From a virus, in the IMG/VR virus record IMGVR_UViG_3300020442_002701, positions 1 through 64,000 of that record: a stretch of DNA of 64,000 nucleotides. One strand, written 5' to 3'. Below the pieces are notes generated by a model. That model made no database searches and was not told where the DNA came from. It worked only from the letters and a program-made list of their open reading frames with translations. Shown piece by piece: positions 10,698 to 18,752 of this stretch. The position numbers and the translations under genes were made by a program. Numbering within the stretch: position 1 is the first letter of the stretch; every line of letters starts with the position of its first letter.

Positions 10698-10985
10698 ATG
10701 TATATTAGAGAATTTGAAGAAGAAACAAGGCATACTAGGCGTTCTAAATCTGGTAGAAAACATAGTTATAGGCGCAGTAAAACAATAGTAATACTGAGAT
10801 GCGATAATTGTGATGTAGAATTTAGTCGTGAGAGAGGAACTATGGATCCAAAACGGTTATCTAATAACTATTTCCACGTCTGTCATAAATGTGATGCTAA
10901 AACTTTTGCCCAAAAAAAGGGAGTAGAAAAGAAGCAGATGTGGAATTTATCTGCTTCTAGTGATATACCTATTGGTAAACTTTAG
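10698..10985 (+). CDS. small zinc-ribbon-like protein, unknown function
   Basis: 95 residues from the ATG at 10698 (MYIREFEEE...); a longer frame upstream overlaps the promoter region of the divergent gene and is less likely. Two CxxC knuckles are visible (CDNCD and CHKCD, about 26 residues apart), suggesting a zinc-binding domain, with a basic N-terminal stretch (RRSKSGRKHSYRRSK). One of few plus-strand genes here, and its end overlaps the convergent 55-residue membrane-protein gene by 4 bp. DNA or RNA binding is a guess. Confidence 0.7.
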   Translation: MYIREFEEETRHTRRSKSGRKHSYRRSKTIVILRCDNCDVEFSRERGTMDPKRLSNNYFHVCHKCDAKTFAQKKGVEKKQMWNLSASSDIPIGKL

Positions 10986-11149
10986 TCTTCTTTTTTGTAA
11001 ATTGTCCAGGCACCGTATGCTATTGCAATACCTGCGGCTATTTTAGCCAATGGAGATAAAAACAATACTAATAATCCCATAATAATTAGTACTGCACCGT
11101 CCCAGGAAGTTCGTTCTTTCTTCCTATCTTCTAACCATTTTTTAATCAT
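10982..11149 (-). CDS. small membrane protein (55 aa)
   Basis: ATG at 11149, stop TAA at 10982; begins MIKKWLEDRKKERTSWDG and continues into one long hydrophobic stretch (LIIMGLLVLFLSPLAKIAAG, then IAIAYGAW) before a charged KKED end. The start overlaps the stop of the upstream 96-residue gene by 8 bp, so it is probably translationally coupled. One or two membrane segments. No function recognised. Confidence 0.7.
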   Translation of the reverse strand: MIKKWLEDRKKERTSWDGAVLIIMGLLVLFLSPLAKIAAGIAIAYGAWTIYKKED

Positions 11150-11432
11150 TACTCACCCTCCTTGTATTTAGATTTGTAATAGCAGAGTCAAATCTACTAA
11201 TTTTACGTTCTATTACTGCAACTGATGTGCGTAATTTTCGTAATTGGTCATCTAAACTTTGTACATACTTATGAGTAGGAACTTGGTTTTCAAAACCGTC
11301 TTCACTCACCATAACTATATGATCAACACCCTGACCTTTGATTCCGCCTGTTACTCTATTAGGATTTTTACCCGATGGCTGTTTCGAGCTGTCTTTGCTC
11401 TGGTTGCCATACATCTTGCTCAAGTAATTCAT
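11142..11432 (-). CDS. hypothetical protein, C-terminal coiled coil
   Basis: 96 residues. The N-terminal half is polar and glycine-rich (MYGNQSKDSSKQPSG); the C-terminal half (YVQSLDDQLRKLRTSVAVIE...) has a heptad pattern. It overlaps the 3' end of uvsE by 65 bp in another frame and has its own late-type box CATAAATA at 11450-11457 inside uvsE, so it can be expressed separately. Downstream it overlaps the 55-residue membrane protein gene. Function unknown, probably virion-related given the late box. Confidence 0.65.
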   Translation of the reverse strand: MNYLSKMYGNQSKDSSKQPSGKNPNRVTGGIKGQGVDHIVMVSEDGFENQVPTHKYVQSLDDQLRKLRTSVAVIERKISRFDSAITNLNTRRVSND

Positions 11433-12456
11433 TTTGTTTTCCTTTGTAATATTTATGCAATTCGATACTGGCCAAATTTTTAAATTTGGATTCTACCATA
11501 ATGTCTGCATAGTCCAAAAAGGTTAATGCCCAGTCATTTACGGCACAATTCCACATCATATCACTATGGGCTCTCAGTTTTCCCTTCTTGTGCCCTTGCT
11601 CTTCCAGGGTGCGAAAGCATGGTCTAATTCCTTTACTATGTAGCGGGAGAATATCCTCTCTGCTAACACTATAATGAATAGCAGGACGCACACCACGCCA
11701 GCTATCAATAACACGTTTGAATCTATCATCTGTTGGTTCAATGTACTCTCCTCTTGTATGGCACCAATGATGGTGAATATCTAACACCAGAGCGAGATCC
11801 TTTCCAAGCTCAAGACTGTGTTCGATTCCCCATTTGTTTTCGTCGTTTTCGATTGTAATACAATTTCTTGCTTCCGGTGTGAGGCTCTTAAGTGCGTCCT
11901 TGATACCGGCTGGACCTTTGCGTCCTGATATGTGGACATTGCACTTGAAGTCCTGAAACTTTTTACCGTAGCCCATCCACCTAATGACGTCCGTGTGATA
12001 TTCAAATTCTTCTATGCTCCTCTTTACAATGTCAGGATTATCTGACGCAAGTACAGTAAACTGACCAGGATGCATAGACAACCTGACATCAAGTTCACGA
12101 GCCTTTGCGCCGACGTCAGCAAAGTGCCTTTCACAATATTGTCGTACATCAGGCTTCCGCCAGAAATAAGACCAAGTAGGCTCAGTATATACAGGTAAGA
12201 CGTCACTTCCCAACCTAACCATTCGTAATTCATTGTCTAATCCTCCTACGTACTCAATTAAGTTGTAATAACTTTTAATGTTGTGGACCATGATATCCCA
12301 CAAGCGTTCTTCTGCAACATCTCTAGTTTGCCTGTTTAGCCAGGCAACTGTAGTGCTACGAGTATTTAGTGGTCGCTGAATTTCTTCCAGTAATTTCTTC
12401 TTGATCGTCTGATCATCGTGCATAAACTTGCATGCAAAGCCAATACGTTTTATCAT
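11368..12456 (-). CDS. uvsE: UV damage endonuclease UvsE/UvdE
   Basis: 362 residues, TIM-barrel UV endonuclease family, which nicks DNA 5' to photolesions (pyrimidine dimers and others) without a glycosylase. Visible family features: N-terminal RIGFACKFM, the RLSMHPGQFTVL segment near residues 125-136, the LALVLDIHHHWCH metal-ligand segment, and HYSVSREDILPLHS. A DNA-repair enzyme suits a phage of sunlit water. Its own sigma70-type promoter lies at 12463-12491, 7 bp before the ATG. The last 65 bp overlap the next gene. Confidence 0.93.
   Translation of the reverse strand: MIKRIGFACKFMHDDQTIKKKLLEEIQRPLNTRSTTVAWLNRQTRDVAEERLWDIMVHNIKSYYNLIEYVGGLDNELRMVRLGSDVLPVYTEPTWSYFWRKPDVRQYCERHFADVGAKARELDVRLSMHPGQFTVLASDNPDIVKRSIEEFEYHTDVIRWMGYGKKFQDFKCNVHISGRKGPAGIKDALKSLTPEARNCITIENDENKWGIEHSLELGKDLALVLDIHHHWCHTRGEYIEPTDDRFKRVIDSWRGVRPAIHYSVSREDILPLHSKGIRPCFRTLEEQGHKKGKLRAHSDMMWNCAVNDWALTFLDYADIMVESKFKNLASIELHKYYKGKQNELLEQDVWQPEQRQLETAIG
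11450..11457 (-). promoter_or_regulatory. late-type box CATAAATA inside uvsE
   Basis: Seven of eight match to TATAAATA on the minus strand, 18 bp before the ATG of the 96-residue gene and within the uvsE coding sequence. Confidence 0.45.
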
Positions 12457-12462
12457 AGTAAT

Positions 12463-12491
12463 AATATAGCACCTTTTGTTATATAAGTCAA
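12463..12491 (-). promoter_or_regulatory. sigma70-type promoter of uvsE
   Basis: On the minus strand TTGACT (12486-12491), 17-nt spacer, TATATT (12463-12468), directly before uvsE. Likely an early promoter read by host RNA polymerase. Confidence 0.7.
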
Positions 12492-13003
12492 GTCAAACGT
12501 TCTCTCATTTTACGTCTACTCAAAACATTTTTATTGAAAGCATAATCACCTAATCCTTCATAGTATCCTTTCTTTTCAAGTATACGGCTACCATTATCCA
12601 AATCTGTAATTCTTTGTATCATTACCATAGTGTATAAATCACCAAATTGATTTAACAACCACTTATCTTGTTTTTTATAATTTAACAGACTATTAATAGC
12701 ATCACATCCACCCACAAGTTGGAGACCATTAATTATGTGTATATTTGTCAATGCGGCTACAATCACAATATCCTTTTCATCATTGAATTTTTCTAATTCT
12801 TCTGTAACCATTCCCCAAAAATTATCTAATGTGTAGTCTCTTACTTTAACAACTTTTGCTTTGTCATTTAGCCACGCCGCTTTCGCATAAGGACAATATT
12901 GAAATGAGTTGCCATTTTTAAAAGGTTGTGGATTCTTCTTGTCAATTACATCAATCCATTCACTTAGGTATGATTCTAATCTATCTAAAGGATTCATTTC
13001 CAA
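12488..13003 (-). CDS. conserved-looking hypothetical protein with CPYAKAAW motif
   Basis: 171 residues, not confidently recognised. A FQYCPYAKAAW motif near residue 35 recalls the CPFA-type motif of small phage and bacterial proteins of unknown function. Mixed alpha/beta composition, no membrane segment. Its start overlaps the upstream glycosyltransferase-like gene by 10 bp, so the two are likely co-translated. Function unknown. Confidence 0.6.
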   Translation of the reverse strand: MEMNPLDRLESYLSEWIDVIDKKNPQPFKNGNSFQYCPYAKAAWLNDKAKVVKVRDYTLDNFWGMVTEELEKFNDEKDIVIVAALTNIHIINGLQLVGGCDAINSLLNYKKQDKWLLNQFGDLYTMVMIQRITDLDNGSRILEKKGYYEGLGDYAFNKNVLSRRKMRERLT

Positions 13004-13830
13004 TTATTTACCACCCATGGATCTTTACAGTTATGAGGATTGGGATCTCCGTGAAATACAGCAATTAAACAATCAGGCGGCGGTTCAACATGTTCAATAT
13101 CTTTGAATACTCTGCTTCCTTTAGGTGCACCTGGAGCAAGTTCTTTTGATCTTCTGATTTCCCATTTCCAACTTCTTACCCAATTATCAGGAAAAAGTTT
13201 TGCAGGTAGTTGTGCTTTTATAGAAGCATCATAAAGCCAATCTTGATCTCCAAAAAATCTTGCTTGAACTCCTTTGTAATCTTTTGAATAATCTTGCCAT
13301 AACTTTGCAAGTTGTCCTTTTCTATATCTAATGACAGAACTATTATATTTTTTCCAATCAGGACGTAAATGGCGTGTAAAGTCTCGTATAATACACCAAT
13401 CATTAGGACTGTATATAAACATATTATCTATATTATTCGATATTACCACATCTAAATCTAGATATAAGATTGTTCCTTGTATAGGAAGTTGGTCGCTGAA
13501 AATATATGGCTTACACCACCAACCAGATAAAAACCTTGGCAATTCTATTATTTGAATATTTGGATTGATATCATTTGGGTTGTCAGTAAGGCAATGAAAT
13601 TTAAAAGGTAAGTTACAATATCTACTTACCATATTGTAAAGTGTGTTTACATAATCTGCTGAATATTTTGTCCCGTGTTTTACACATAAAAAATTGACAT
13701 CGTCTGACAATTTAGCAGGTTCAGATGTTATAATTGTACCAGATTTAGCAGCTCTTTTTTCTGCTTTTTGTTGAGCTTTGAGACGTCTGTATTCTTGTTT
13801 AGAATATTTTGACTTGTCTAGCTTTCCCAT
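12994..13830 (-). CDS. glycosyltransferase-like protein (DxD, GT8-like fold)
   Basis: 278 residues. After a basic N-terminal tail (KQEYRRLKAQQKAEKRAAK) comes a nucleotide-sugar-transferase-like domain: VNFLCVKHGTKY, FHCLTDNP, and a DxD motif ILYLDLDVV with D125 and D127, as in metal-dependent GT-A transferases such as GT8. GDQDWLYD and a late VFHGDPNPH segment also fit GT-A folds. It lies directly upstream-coupled to the CPYA gene and 2 bp after kdsA, suggesting a sugar or envelope modification module. Acceptor unknown. Confidence 0.75.
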   Translation of the reverse strand: MGKLDKSKYSKQEYRRLKAQQKAEKRAAKSGTIITSEPAKLSDDVNFLCVKHGTKYSADYVNTLYNMVSRYCNLPFKFHCLTDNPNDINPNIQIIELPRFLSGWWCKPYIFSDQLPIQGTILYLDLDVVISNNIDNMFIYSPNDWCIIRDFTRHLRPDWKKYNSSVIRYRKGQLAKLWQDYSKDYKGVQARFFGDQDWLYDASIKAQLPAKLFPDNWVRSWKWEIRRSKELAPGAPKGSRVFKDIEHVEPPPDCLIAVFHGDPNPHNCKDPWVVNNWK

Positions 13831-13832
13831 TG

Positions 13833-14609
13833 CTAGTCACCCAAAACATCTTTTATCTTGACAATACTTTCTACAACATTATAAAAATCTTTTAGGTATA
13901 ATGCATTTGGACCATCACTTGGGGCATTATCAGGGTCGGTATGTACTTCTAAGAAAAAGTTTCTAATACCTAAACCAGCACCTGCTCTACATAATCCAGG
14001 CACATAATCACGATTACCACCACTGCTTGTACCAAGCCCGCCAGGCTTTTGAACAGCATGTGTAGCGTCTAGCACAATAGGAACATTATAATTTTTTAAC
14101 ATGTAATCTAAACCGGTAAAGTCAACAACTAATGTGTTATAACCAAAACTGGTTCCTCTTTCGGTAATCCATACTTCTTTTGCACCTTCTGTCTTTGACA
14201 ACAAATTCTCGACATCCCAAGGTGCTAGGAATTGACCTTTTTTAATGTTAACAATCTTTCCTGTTTTACATGCTTCTCTAACTATGTCTGTTTGCCTACA
14301 TAAGAATGCAGGAATTTGTATTGCGTCTACAATGTTTTGTCTTTTCAGATGCTGTACTTCCATCACACTATGTACGTCAGTCAAGATTTTCAAATCATTT
14401 ACTGTATCTTTAAGTTTACGAAAAGCAGTCATTGTTACGCCCATGCCTAAACCTCTTTTACCTGTGATATTTGATCTGTTGGCTTTGTCGTAACTTGCTT
14501 TGAAATAATAATCTATACCAAATATGTCGCAAACTCTTTTGCACTCCTGTGCAATCTCTAAACTTTGCGGGAAAGATTCATGTTGGCAAGGACCTGCAAT
14601 AATTTTCAT
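13833..14609 (-). CDS. kdsA: 3-deoxy-D-manno-octulosonate 8-phosphate synthase
   Basis: 258 residues, near the usual ~280 for KdsA, which condenses arabinose 5-phosphate and PEP to KDO-8-phosphate for lipopolysaccharide. Family blocks are all visible: IAGPC at the N-terminus, FKASYDKANRSN, ILTDVHS, IQIPAFLCRQTDIV, VNIKKGQFLAPWD, ERGTSFGYN, DATHAVQKPGG, EVHTDPDNAPSDGPNA. The C-terminus is slightly short. Phage-encoded kdsA is an auxiliary metabolic gene; together with the neighbouring glycosyltransferase and the 15299-15904 protein it points to altering or sustaining surface sugars during infection (inference). Confidence 0.95.
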   Translation of the reverse strand: MKIIAGPCQHESFPQSLEIAQECKRVCDIFGIDYYFKASYDKANRSNITGKRGLGMGVTMTAFRKLKDTVNDLKILTDVHSVMEVQHLKRQNIVDAIQIPAFLCRQTDIVREACKTGKIVNIKKGQFLAPWDVENLLSKTEGAKEVWITERGTSFGYNTLVVDFTGLDYMLKNYNVPIVLDATHAVQKPGGLGTSSGGNRDYVPGLCRAGAGLGIRNFFLEVHTDPDNAPSDGPNALYLKDFYNVVESIVKIKDVLGD

Positions 14610-14858
14610 TTATCCATCGTCCTTTCTTGATCCCAAGTCAATCGCATCTTTTTTATATCCATCTTCTTCAAGTCTTCTTTTATTTTCTTCGTTAAACATT
14701 CCTGCGGCAATAAAAGACACAGCCGCAAGCATCGGTATTACATATACCATTTTGTCTGTCAAAAGTGCAGTTATGTAAGTTGGTATTAAAACTACAAGTG
14801 CTTTTATAAATCCTTCTTTAAGATTCTTGTTTTCTATAAATCGCACTATTGGCTCCAT
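14610..14858 (-). CDS. small membrane protein
   Basis: 82 residues from ATG 14858; an upstream in-frame TTG at 14873 is less likely. Two hydrophobic segments (GFIKALVVLIPTYITALL and VYVIPMLAAVSFIAAGMF) are followed by a charged cytoplasmic-type tail (NEENKRRLEEDGYKKD). It overlaps the end of the QueD-like gene by 41 bp and abuts kdsA. No function recognised. Confidence 0.6.
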   Translation of the reverse strand: MEPIVRFIENKNLKEGFIKALVVLIPTYITALLTDKMVYVIPMLAAVSFIAAGMFNEENKRRLEEDGYKKDAIDLGSRKDDG

Positions 14859-15273
14859 GTTCCATACATTCAACTTCTACAACAAAACATCTGTCGTTTG
14901 TTTTTTCTCTAATTAATTTGTCTGCAAAATTAAAAGCATGTTCTGCAAATTTTTCTGCACCTACTCCATCAAAGAAACGTATTTCACAAAGTCCTGCATC
15001 TTCTAAAACATGGAAATGATGTAGTTGAGGGTCGTTTTCATCTAAGCAAAGTTTATGATCAAAGTTATCTTCTAGCCAAGCCTTAAGTGGTTTCAATCCA
15101 CCAAAGTCAACAGCCCAATTTTTATCATCTAGTTTATTACATCCAAATGTAAATTTAAATCCTAGTGAATAACCATGTAGCAAACTACAATGAGAGTGAT
15201 CTGCATTCGGTTGCCTAAACACCGCACTCAGTCCAATGTTATGTCCGTAAGTTTTTGTACTAAAATAACTCAT
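14818..15273 (-). CDS. 6-pyruvoyl/6-carboxy-tetrahydropterin synthase-like (QueD family)
   Basis: 151 residues with the tetrahydropterin-synthase layout: HCSLLHGYSLGFKF (canonical C-x3-HGH region), WAVDFGGLKPLKAWL, FDHKLCLDENDP, GVGAEKFAEHAFNFADKL and EVECMEHGANSAIY. The catalytic Cys is kept. Two of the three usual zinc His are altered: the first (AAH) aligns with AVF, and HGH reads HGY; nearby His residues (ADHSHC) may substitute. The family feeds queuosine (preQ0) or pterin synthesis; no queC, queE or queF is seen in the window. A perfect sigma70 consensus promoter precedes it. Confidence 0.82.
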   Translation of the reverse strand: MSYFSTKTYGHNIGLSAVFRQPNADHSHCSLLHGYSLGFKFTFGCNKLDDKNWAVDFGGLKPLKAWLEDNFDHKLCLDENDPQLHHFHVLEDAGLCEIRFFDGVGAEKFAEHAFNFADKLIREKTNDRCFVVEVECMEHGANSAIYRKQES

Positions 15274-15298
15274 ATGTTCTCCATAGTATTATGATATA

Positions 15299-15904
15299 TT
15301 ACTTATTATATAATAAATTATCTAAGTTGTCAAGTGAAACATTTTGTTTTTTCCAAGTTTCTGGCAATTCCCAGTCTTTATTTTGGTAAATTACAAAATT
15401 TAATTTAGGAAACCATTCAAATACTTTTGATATTTGATGTATCCAATATCTAGGGTCAACTGCATTCTTATCTTTTGCATCATAGCTTTTTGTATCTTTG
15501 TAAATATTATTAACAGTTTTAGTTTTACTGTATAGATCAAAACCAATTAAATTAATAACATTATAATCATAATCTGTTTTACTTCTTTCTTCTGTAATCT
15601 TTGCTGATAATAAGACTGCATATGGACCACTACCCCAATGAAAGGGTTCATCCCATCTTTGTGTGCCTTGGTGTATTAAATCTGGCACATGCAATACACC
15701 TAAAGTTTTGTATGTGTCTAACCAATCTTTGCGAGTATAAATTTTTGTGTTATAACCGATTGCTTCCTCAACCATTCTACGATCAACACAAACTAAATGA
15801 TCAACTTGGTAGTCTCGAATAATTGCATTGCAACCTACTTTTGTGCCTTGAAGATTATTTACGTTTAGTTTTTGTCGACTTTCTCCGTTGCCTAACACCC
15901 ACAT
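15299..15904 (-). CDS. hypothetical protein, sialyltransferase/DUF115-like start
   Basis: 201 residues. It opens with MWVLGNGESR and continues with GTKVGCNAIIRDY and DHLVCVDRRMVEEA, a pattern like the nucleotide-sugar-binding N-terminus of GT42 sialyltransferase-like and DUF115 proteins (GNGPS...CN). WGSGPYAVLLSA and NVINLIGFDLYS fit a Rossmann-like fold. Given nearby kdsA and a GT-A protein, a sugar-transfer role is plausible but unproven. The last residues cover the consensus promoter of the next gene. Confidence 0.6.
   Translation of the reverse strand: MWVLGNGESRQKLNVNNLQGTKVGCNAIIRDYQVDHLVCVDRRMVEEAIGYNTKIYTRKDWLDTYKTLGVLHVPDLIHQGTQRWDEPFHWGSGPYAVLLSAKITEERSKTDYDYNVINLIGFDLYSKTKTVNNIYKDTKSYDAKDKNAVDPRYWIHQISKVFEWFPKLNFVIYQNKDWELPETWKKQNVSLDNLDNLLYNK
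15305..15333 (-). promoter_or_regulatory. perfect sigma70 consensus promoter before the QueD-like gene
   Basis: Minus strand TTGACA (15328-15333), 17-nt spacer, TATAAT (15305-15310), 32 bp before the ATG and embedded in the 3' end of the upstream gene. Confidence 0.8.
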
Positions 15905-16196
15905 ATTCTCTCTCGCCTCTAAGAAGTTCTTTTGTTTCTGCTAAATCCTTGGCTATTTTTGCATAGTTTGCTTCTACATTGGAAAGGTAATTAACTAGAT
16001 TAAACATTTGCCATACAGTCCATGTCCAGAATGCAACAGAAATTAAACCAAATGCAATTAATATACAATGTAATACACGATCTTCAGTTCCATCTATAAT
16101 GAAGTCTGAAATAATCAATGTAAAAAGTGCAAGGATAGGAAGTGATACTGATGCAGCTTGCCATACTTGTATTTGTTTTTTAAACTTTGGTATCAA
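15855..16196 (-). CDS. small membrane protein with coiled-coil basic tail
   Basis: 113 residues with two hydrophobic segments (about 14-34: ASVSLPILALFTLIIS; about 44-68: CILIAFGLISVAFWTWTVW), then a short coiled coil (LSNVEANYAKIAKDLAETK) and a basic C-terminus (RQRRKSTKTKRK). Overlaps the following gene by 50 bp. Unknown function; possibly a membrane-associated phage protein. Confidence 0.65.
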   Translation of the reverse strand: MIPKFKKQIQVWQAASVSLPILALFTLIISDFIIDGTEDRVLHCILIAFGLISVAFWTWTVWQMFNLVNYLSNVEANYAKIAKDLAETKELLRGEREYVGVRQRRKSTKTKRK

Positions 16197-16272
16197 GACA
16201 ACTTCCTTTCTTTTGCAAAATTACTTTGCCAAGTATTTACTATTTAACATGTATGGGGGGTTGGTTTACGAC

Positions 16273-17373
16273 CTAACTTGATATCTGACCGAATGTTTGC
16301 CATTCGCCCGGAGTTCCGCCTCTAATACATATCCAACCCACGTAGCTAGATGCTTGTGGATTGTCGTTCCAGATTATGTCGCCTTTAGCATAATTGCCTT
16401 GGGTAGGTATGCCGTCACCAACTTCGAATTTTTTACTTTGTATTCTTACTGGTCCTGCTGTTGTAAGAGCAACATCTTCTTCGTAGTTCTTTACTCCGAT
16501 ACCTAGTGTACCAATAATACTAACTTTATCATTAAGTTGTATATTGCCTTCTGCAGCAATTTGAATCCTTGTAGTATCATCAGTGACTATTTTTAAATTA
16601 GAGGTGCTCCATGTACCTACCTTAAATTCGCGATCATCTGCCGCAATAATAAATTCATGGTCCATAGATCCTATGCTTAAATCACCATTAGGTGCATCTA
16701 TGCCAATACCTAATCGCATAGAATCATTATCCCAGAACAAATATTCACCAACTGTTAAATTACCAGCAACCTTTAGCGATTGTAAAGTGCCTACTTTTCT
16801 AAGATTACTTTTAACTACTGCTGGACCTAACTCTGTTTCTGCTAGTACACTTGCATTGTTAATTTTATAATCTTTTCCGTTTTGTAAATCAATTGATTCT
16901 GAGCTGAAAAATCTATCTTCGCCCTCTCTAAACATTAGTTGGCGGGTAGGACCAGCGCCTGACCATATAAGCCCTTTATTATATGGTGGCTGATTGTTCT
17001 CGCCTTTAAATTCTAATGGAGTCGTTCTTTCAGTACGTGTATCTGATGTAAGTTCGTCTACATGAAGTTTACGAGCAGTTATCTCACCTTCTACTTTAAG
17101 ATTACCGTCAATATGTAAAGGATTACATATATTTTTTACAGAAATGGATTCAACAACAATTTTATCATTTTCTACTGTTAAAATTGGTTCACCAGCATAA
17201 GTTGCATTGTCTTTGATTCCTGTACTAGCAAAATTAGCTATTTTGCCACCATTTATCTTATTGCCACTTATGGATCTGTCTGTTATGTCTAAAGCAGGTG
17301 CAGGTGCATTTAAAATCTCTTGATTGATTGTATCGCCTAGATCTGCTAGTATCTTGTGTAACTTCTCGCTCAT
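16273..17373 (-). CDS. virion structural protein, fibre-like
   Basis: 366 residues of beta-rich fibre-like sequence: ISGNKINGGKIANF, LHIDGNLKVEGEITARKLHV, LKVAGNLTVGEYLFW, IGIDAPNGDLSIG, and a C-terminal block GDIIWNDNPQASSYVGWICI then GEWQTFGQISS, which resembles the terminal domain of marine phage neck or fibre proteins. The N-terminus (MSEKLHKILADLGDTI) is helical and may be the attachment part. Likely a tail-fibre or accessory virion protein; the position on the particle is unknown. Confidence 0.7.
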   Translation of the reverse strand: MSEKLHKILADLGDTINQEILNAPAPALDITDRSISGNKINGGKIANFASTGIKDNATYAGEPILTVENDKIVVESISVKNICNPLHIDGNLKVEGEITARKLHVDELTSDTRTERTTPLEFKGENNQPPYNKGLIWSGAGPTRQLMFREGEDRFFSSESIDLQNGKDYKINNASVLAETELGPAVVKSNLRKVGTLQSLKVAGNLTVGEYLFWDNDSMRLGIGIDAPNGDLSIGSMDHEFIIAADDREFKVGTWSTSNLKIVTDDTTRIQIAAEGNIQLNDKVSIIGTLGIGVKNYEEDVALTTAGPVRIQSKKFEVGDGIPTQGNYAKGDIIWNDNPQASSYVGWICIRGGTPGEWQTFGQISS

Positions 17374-17384
17374 GTAAGTATTTA

Positions 17385-18680
17385 TCAGTTTACTTTGAGA
17401 AGCAATGTATCTGGATTACACCTACCATTTAATTTTGTGTCTATGGTTTTGATATCATCTAAAAAAGTACGCAGTTTTACCTTCCCTGAAGACTTAAAAG
17501 TCTGTAGTTGTTCATCAGGTTTACGTAAAGTTTTTTGTATACTTTTTTCTTCATCAAAACCAATAATAGTAGTGCCTTTCACACTTAGTCCTGTGCCTTC
17601 ACGTTGTTGTCCTTGCGGATCAATATTTTTTGCTATGTACTTTCCTATTTTACGTGTTTTAATATTAAACACCCAAAGCTCGTTTGCTTTAACAATTTGG
17701 TCAGGCATGATACTGGCGATTTTATATTTGTCGTTTGTCTTACAATATTTTAATTTTTCTACAAGTTTTGTAGCACTTTTCGGTTTTGCCTTCCTAGGTT
17801 TACGTGTTGCTTTAGCACTATCAATAACAAAATCTAAAGCTAAGATTAAATTGTCTATTGCATCTGTATACTTTTTAATATCAGCTTTTTTGTAATGTCC
17901 GTACCCTTCTTTTAACTGGAGCCACATATCTTGTGTATGTTCGTCCATTTTCTTCAATTGCCCGCTCGTAGGATATCTTTCTAGTTCTTTAAAATCATCT
18001 AAAGCATTTTCGTAGAAAGTTTTTATTTTCCTTGCATGTGCCTGTGTAACATTTTTATTTTGAAAATGCTTTTTAAAATCAAACCCTTTTGGGTCGAAAG
18101 ACTTTGGGTCAACTAACCAACCTTCTAACCATTCTTCTAGTGCTTCTGATTGTGCATATGCTTGGTCACGTATACGTTCTTGTATACTAGGTTTATACAC
18201 ATTTTCTAATTTCTTTTCTTCTGCTTTCTTTTCTTTGACAATACCACTACCTTCACTGATTAATTCTTCAATATTTTTTCGCATCCATTCTGTTGAAGGA
18301 CGAATTCTACCCATAGTGCCAGCAAGTGTTTGCCAATAATCATCTTCTTTCTGATTAAAATCAGGACAGCCATCTGTTAACATTTTAGCACTGATACAAA
18401 GTGTATGTCCTATACGCCAATTAGGTAATGACTTGAGAGCTTTTATATCTGCTTTTGTGTATTCTTCGTTTGTAGACATCCAAGCATATAAGTGAGGATG
18501 TAATTCAACTGCTTTGAAATTAGTATAGTACCAATCTCTTGTCGCACTTTTAAATCTATGAAACTTCTCACCATCCCATTCTTCCCAGCCATCCCATTTA
18601 GGAGCCTGAGACTTATTTACTTTAGGGCGTGAATATCTAGTGGCTTTTTTCTTTTTAGTTTTAATTGATTTTAAACTCAT
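17385..18680 (-). CDS. hypothetical lysine-rich phage protein (431 aa)
   Basis: 431 residues, very lysine-rich, starting MSLKSIKTKKKKATRYSRPK. Residues ~25-110 (WEEWDGEKFHRF..., WYYTNFKAVELHPHLYAWM) form a globular domain; the centre is helical and basic; the C-terminal part contains a small beta region (ANELWVFNIKTRKIGKYIA, GTGLSVKGTTIIGFD). No known catalytic motif recognised. Driven by a sigma70-type promoter at 18712-18740, so probably early. Nucleic-acid binding is suggested only by composition. Confidence 0.65.
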   Translation of the reverse strand: MSLKSIKTKKKKATRYSRPKVNKSQAPKWDGWEEWDGEKFHRFKSATRDWYYTNFKAVELHPHLYAWMSTNEEYTKADIKALKSLPNWRIGHTLCISAKMLTDGCPDFNQKEDDYWQTLAGTMGRIRPSTEWMRKNIEELISEGSGIVKEKKAEEKKLENVYKPSIQERIRDQAYAQSEALEEWLEGWLVDPKSFDPKGFDFKKHFQNKNVTQAHARKIKTFYENALDDFKELERYPTSGQLKKMDEHTQDMWLQLKEGYGHYKKADIKKYTDAIDNLILALDFVIDSAKATRKPRKAKPKSATKLVEKLKYCKTNDKYKIASIMPDQIVKANELWVFNIKTRKIGKYIAKNIDPQGQQREGTGLSVKGTTIIGFDEEKSIQKTLRKPDEQLQTFKSSGKVKLRTFLDDIKTIDTKLNGRCNPDTLLLKVN

Positions 18681-18711
18681 GACTTGCTTTCTACTAAGAT
18701 GTTATATATTT

Positions 18712-18740
18712 ACTATATAGCCGTTAAATTGAAAAGTCAA
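18712..18740 (-). promoter_or_regulatory. sigma70-type promoter
   Basis: Minus strand TTGACT (18735-18740), 17-nt spacer, TATAGT (18712-18717), upstream of the 431-residue gene. Confidence 0.7.
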
Positions 18741-18752
18741 GTATTTTCGACT

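Noticed and set aside
17379-17386. GATAAATA late-like box before the 366-residue structural gene
   Set aside because: It lies only 5 bp from the ATG, leaving no room for a leader; treated as chance.
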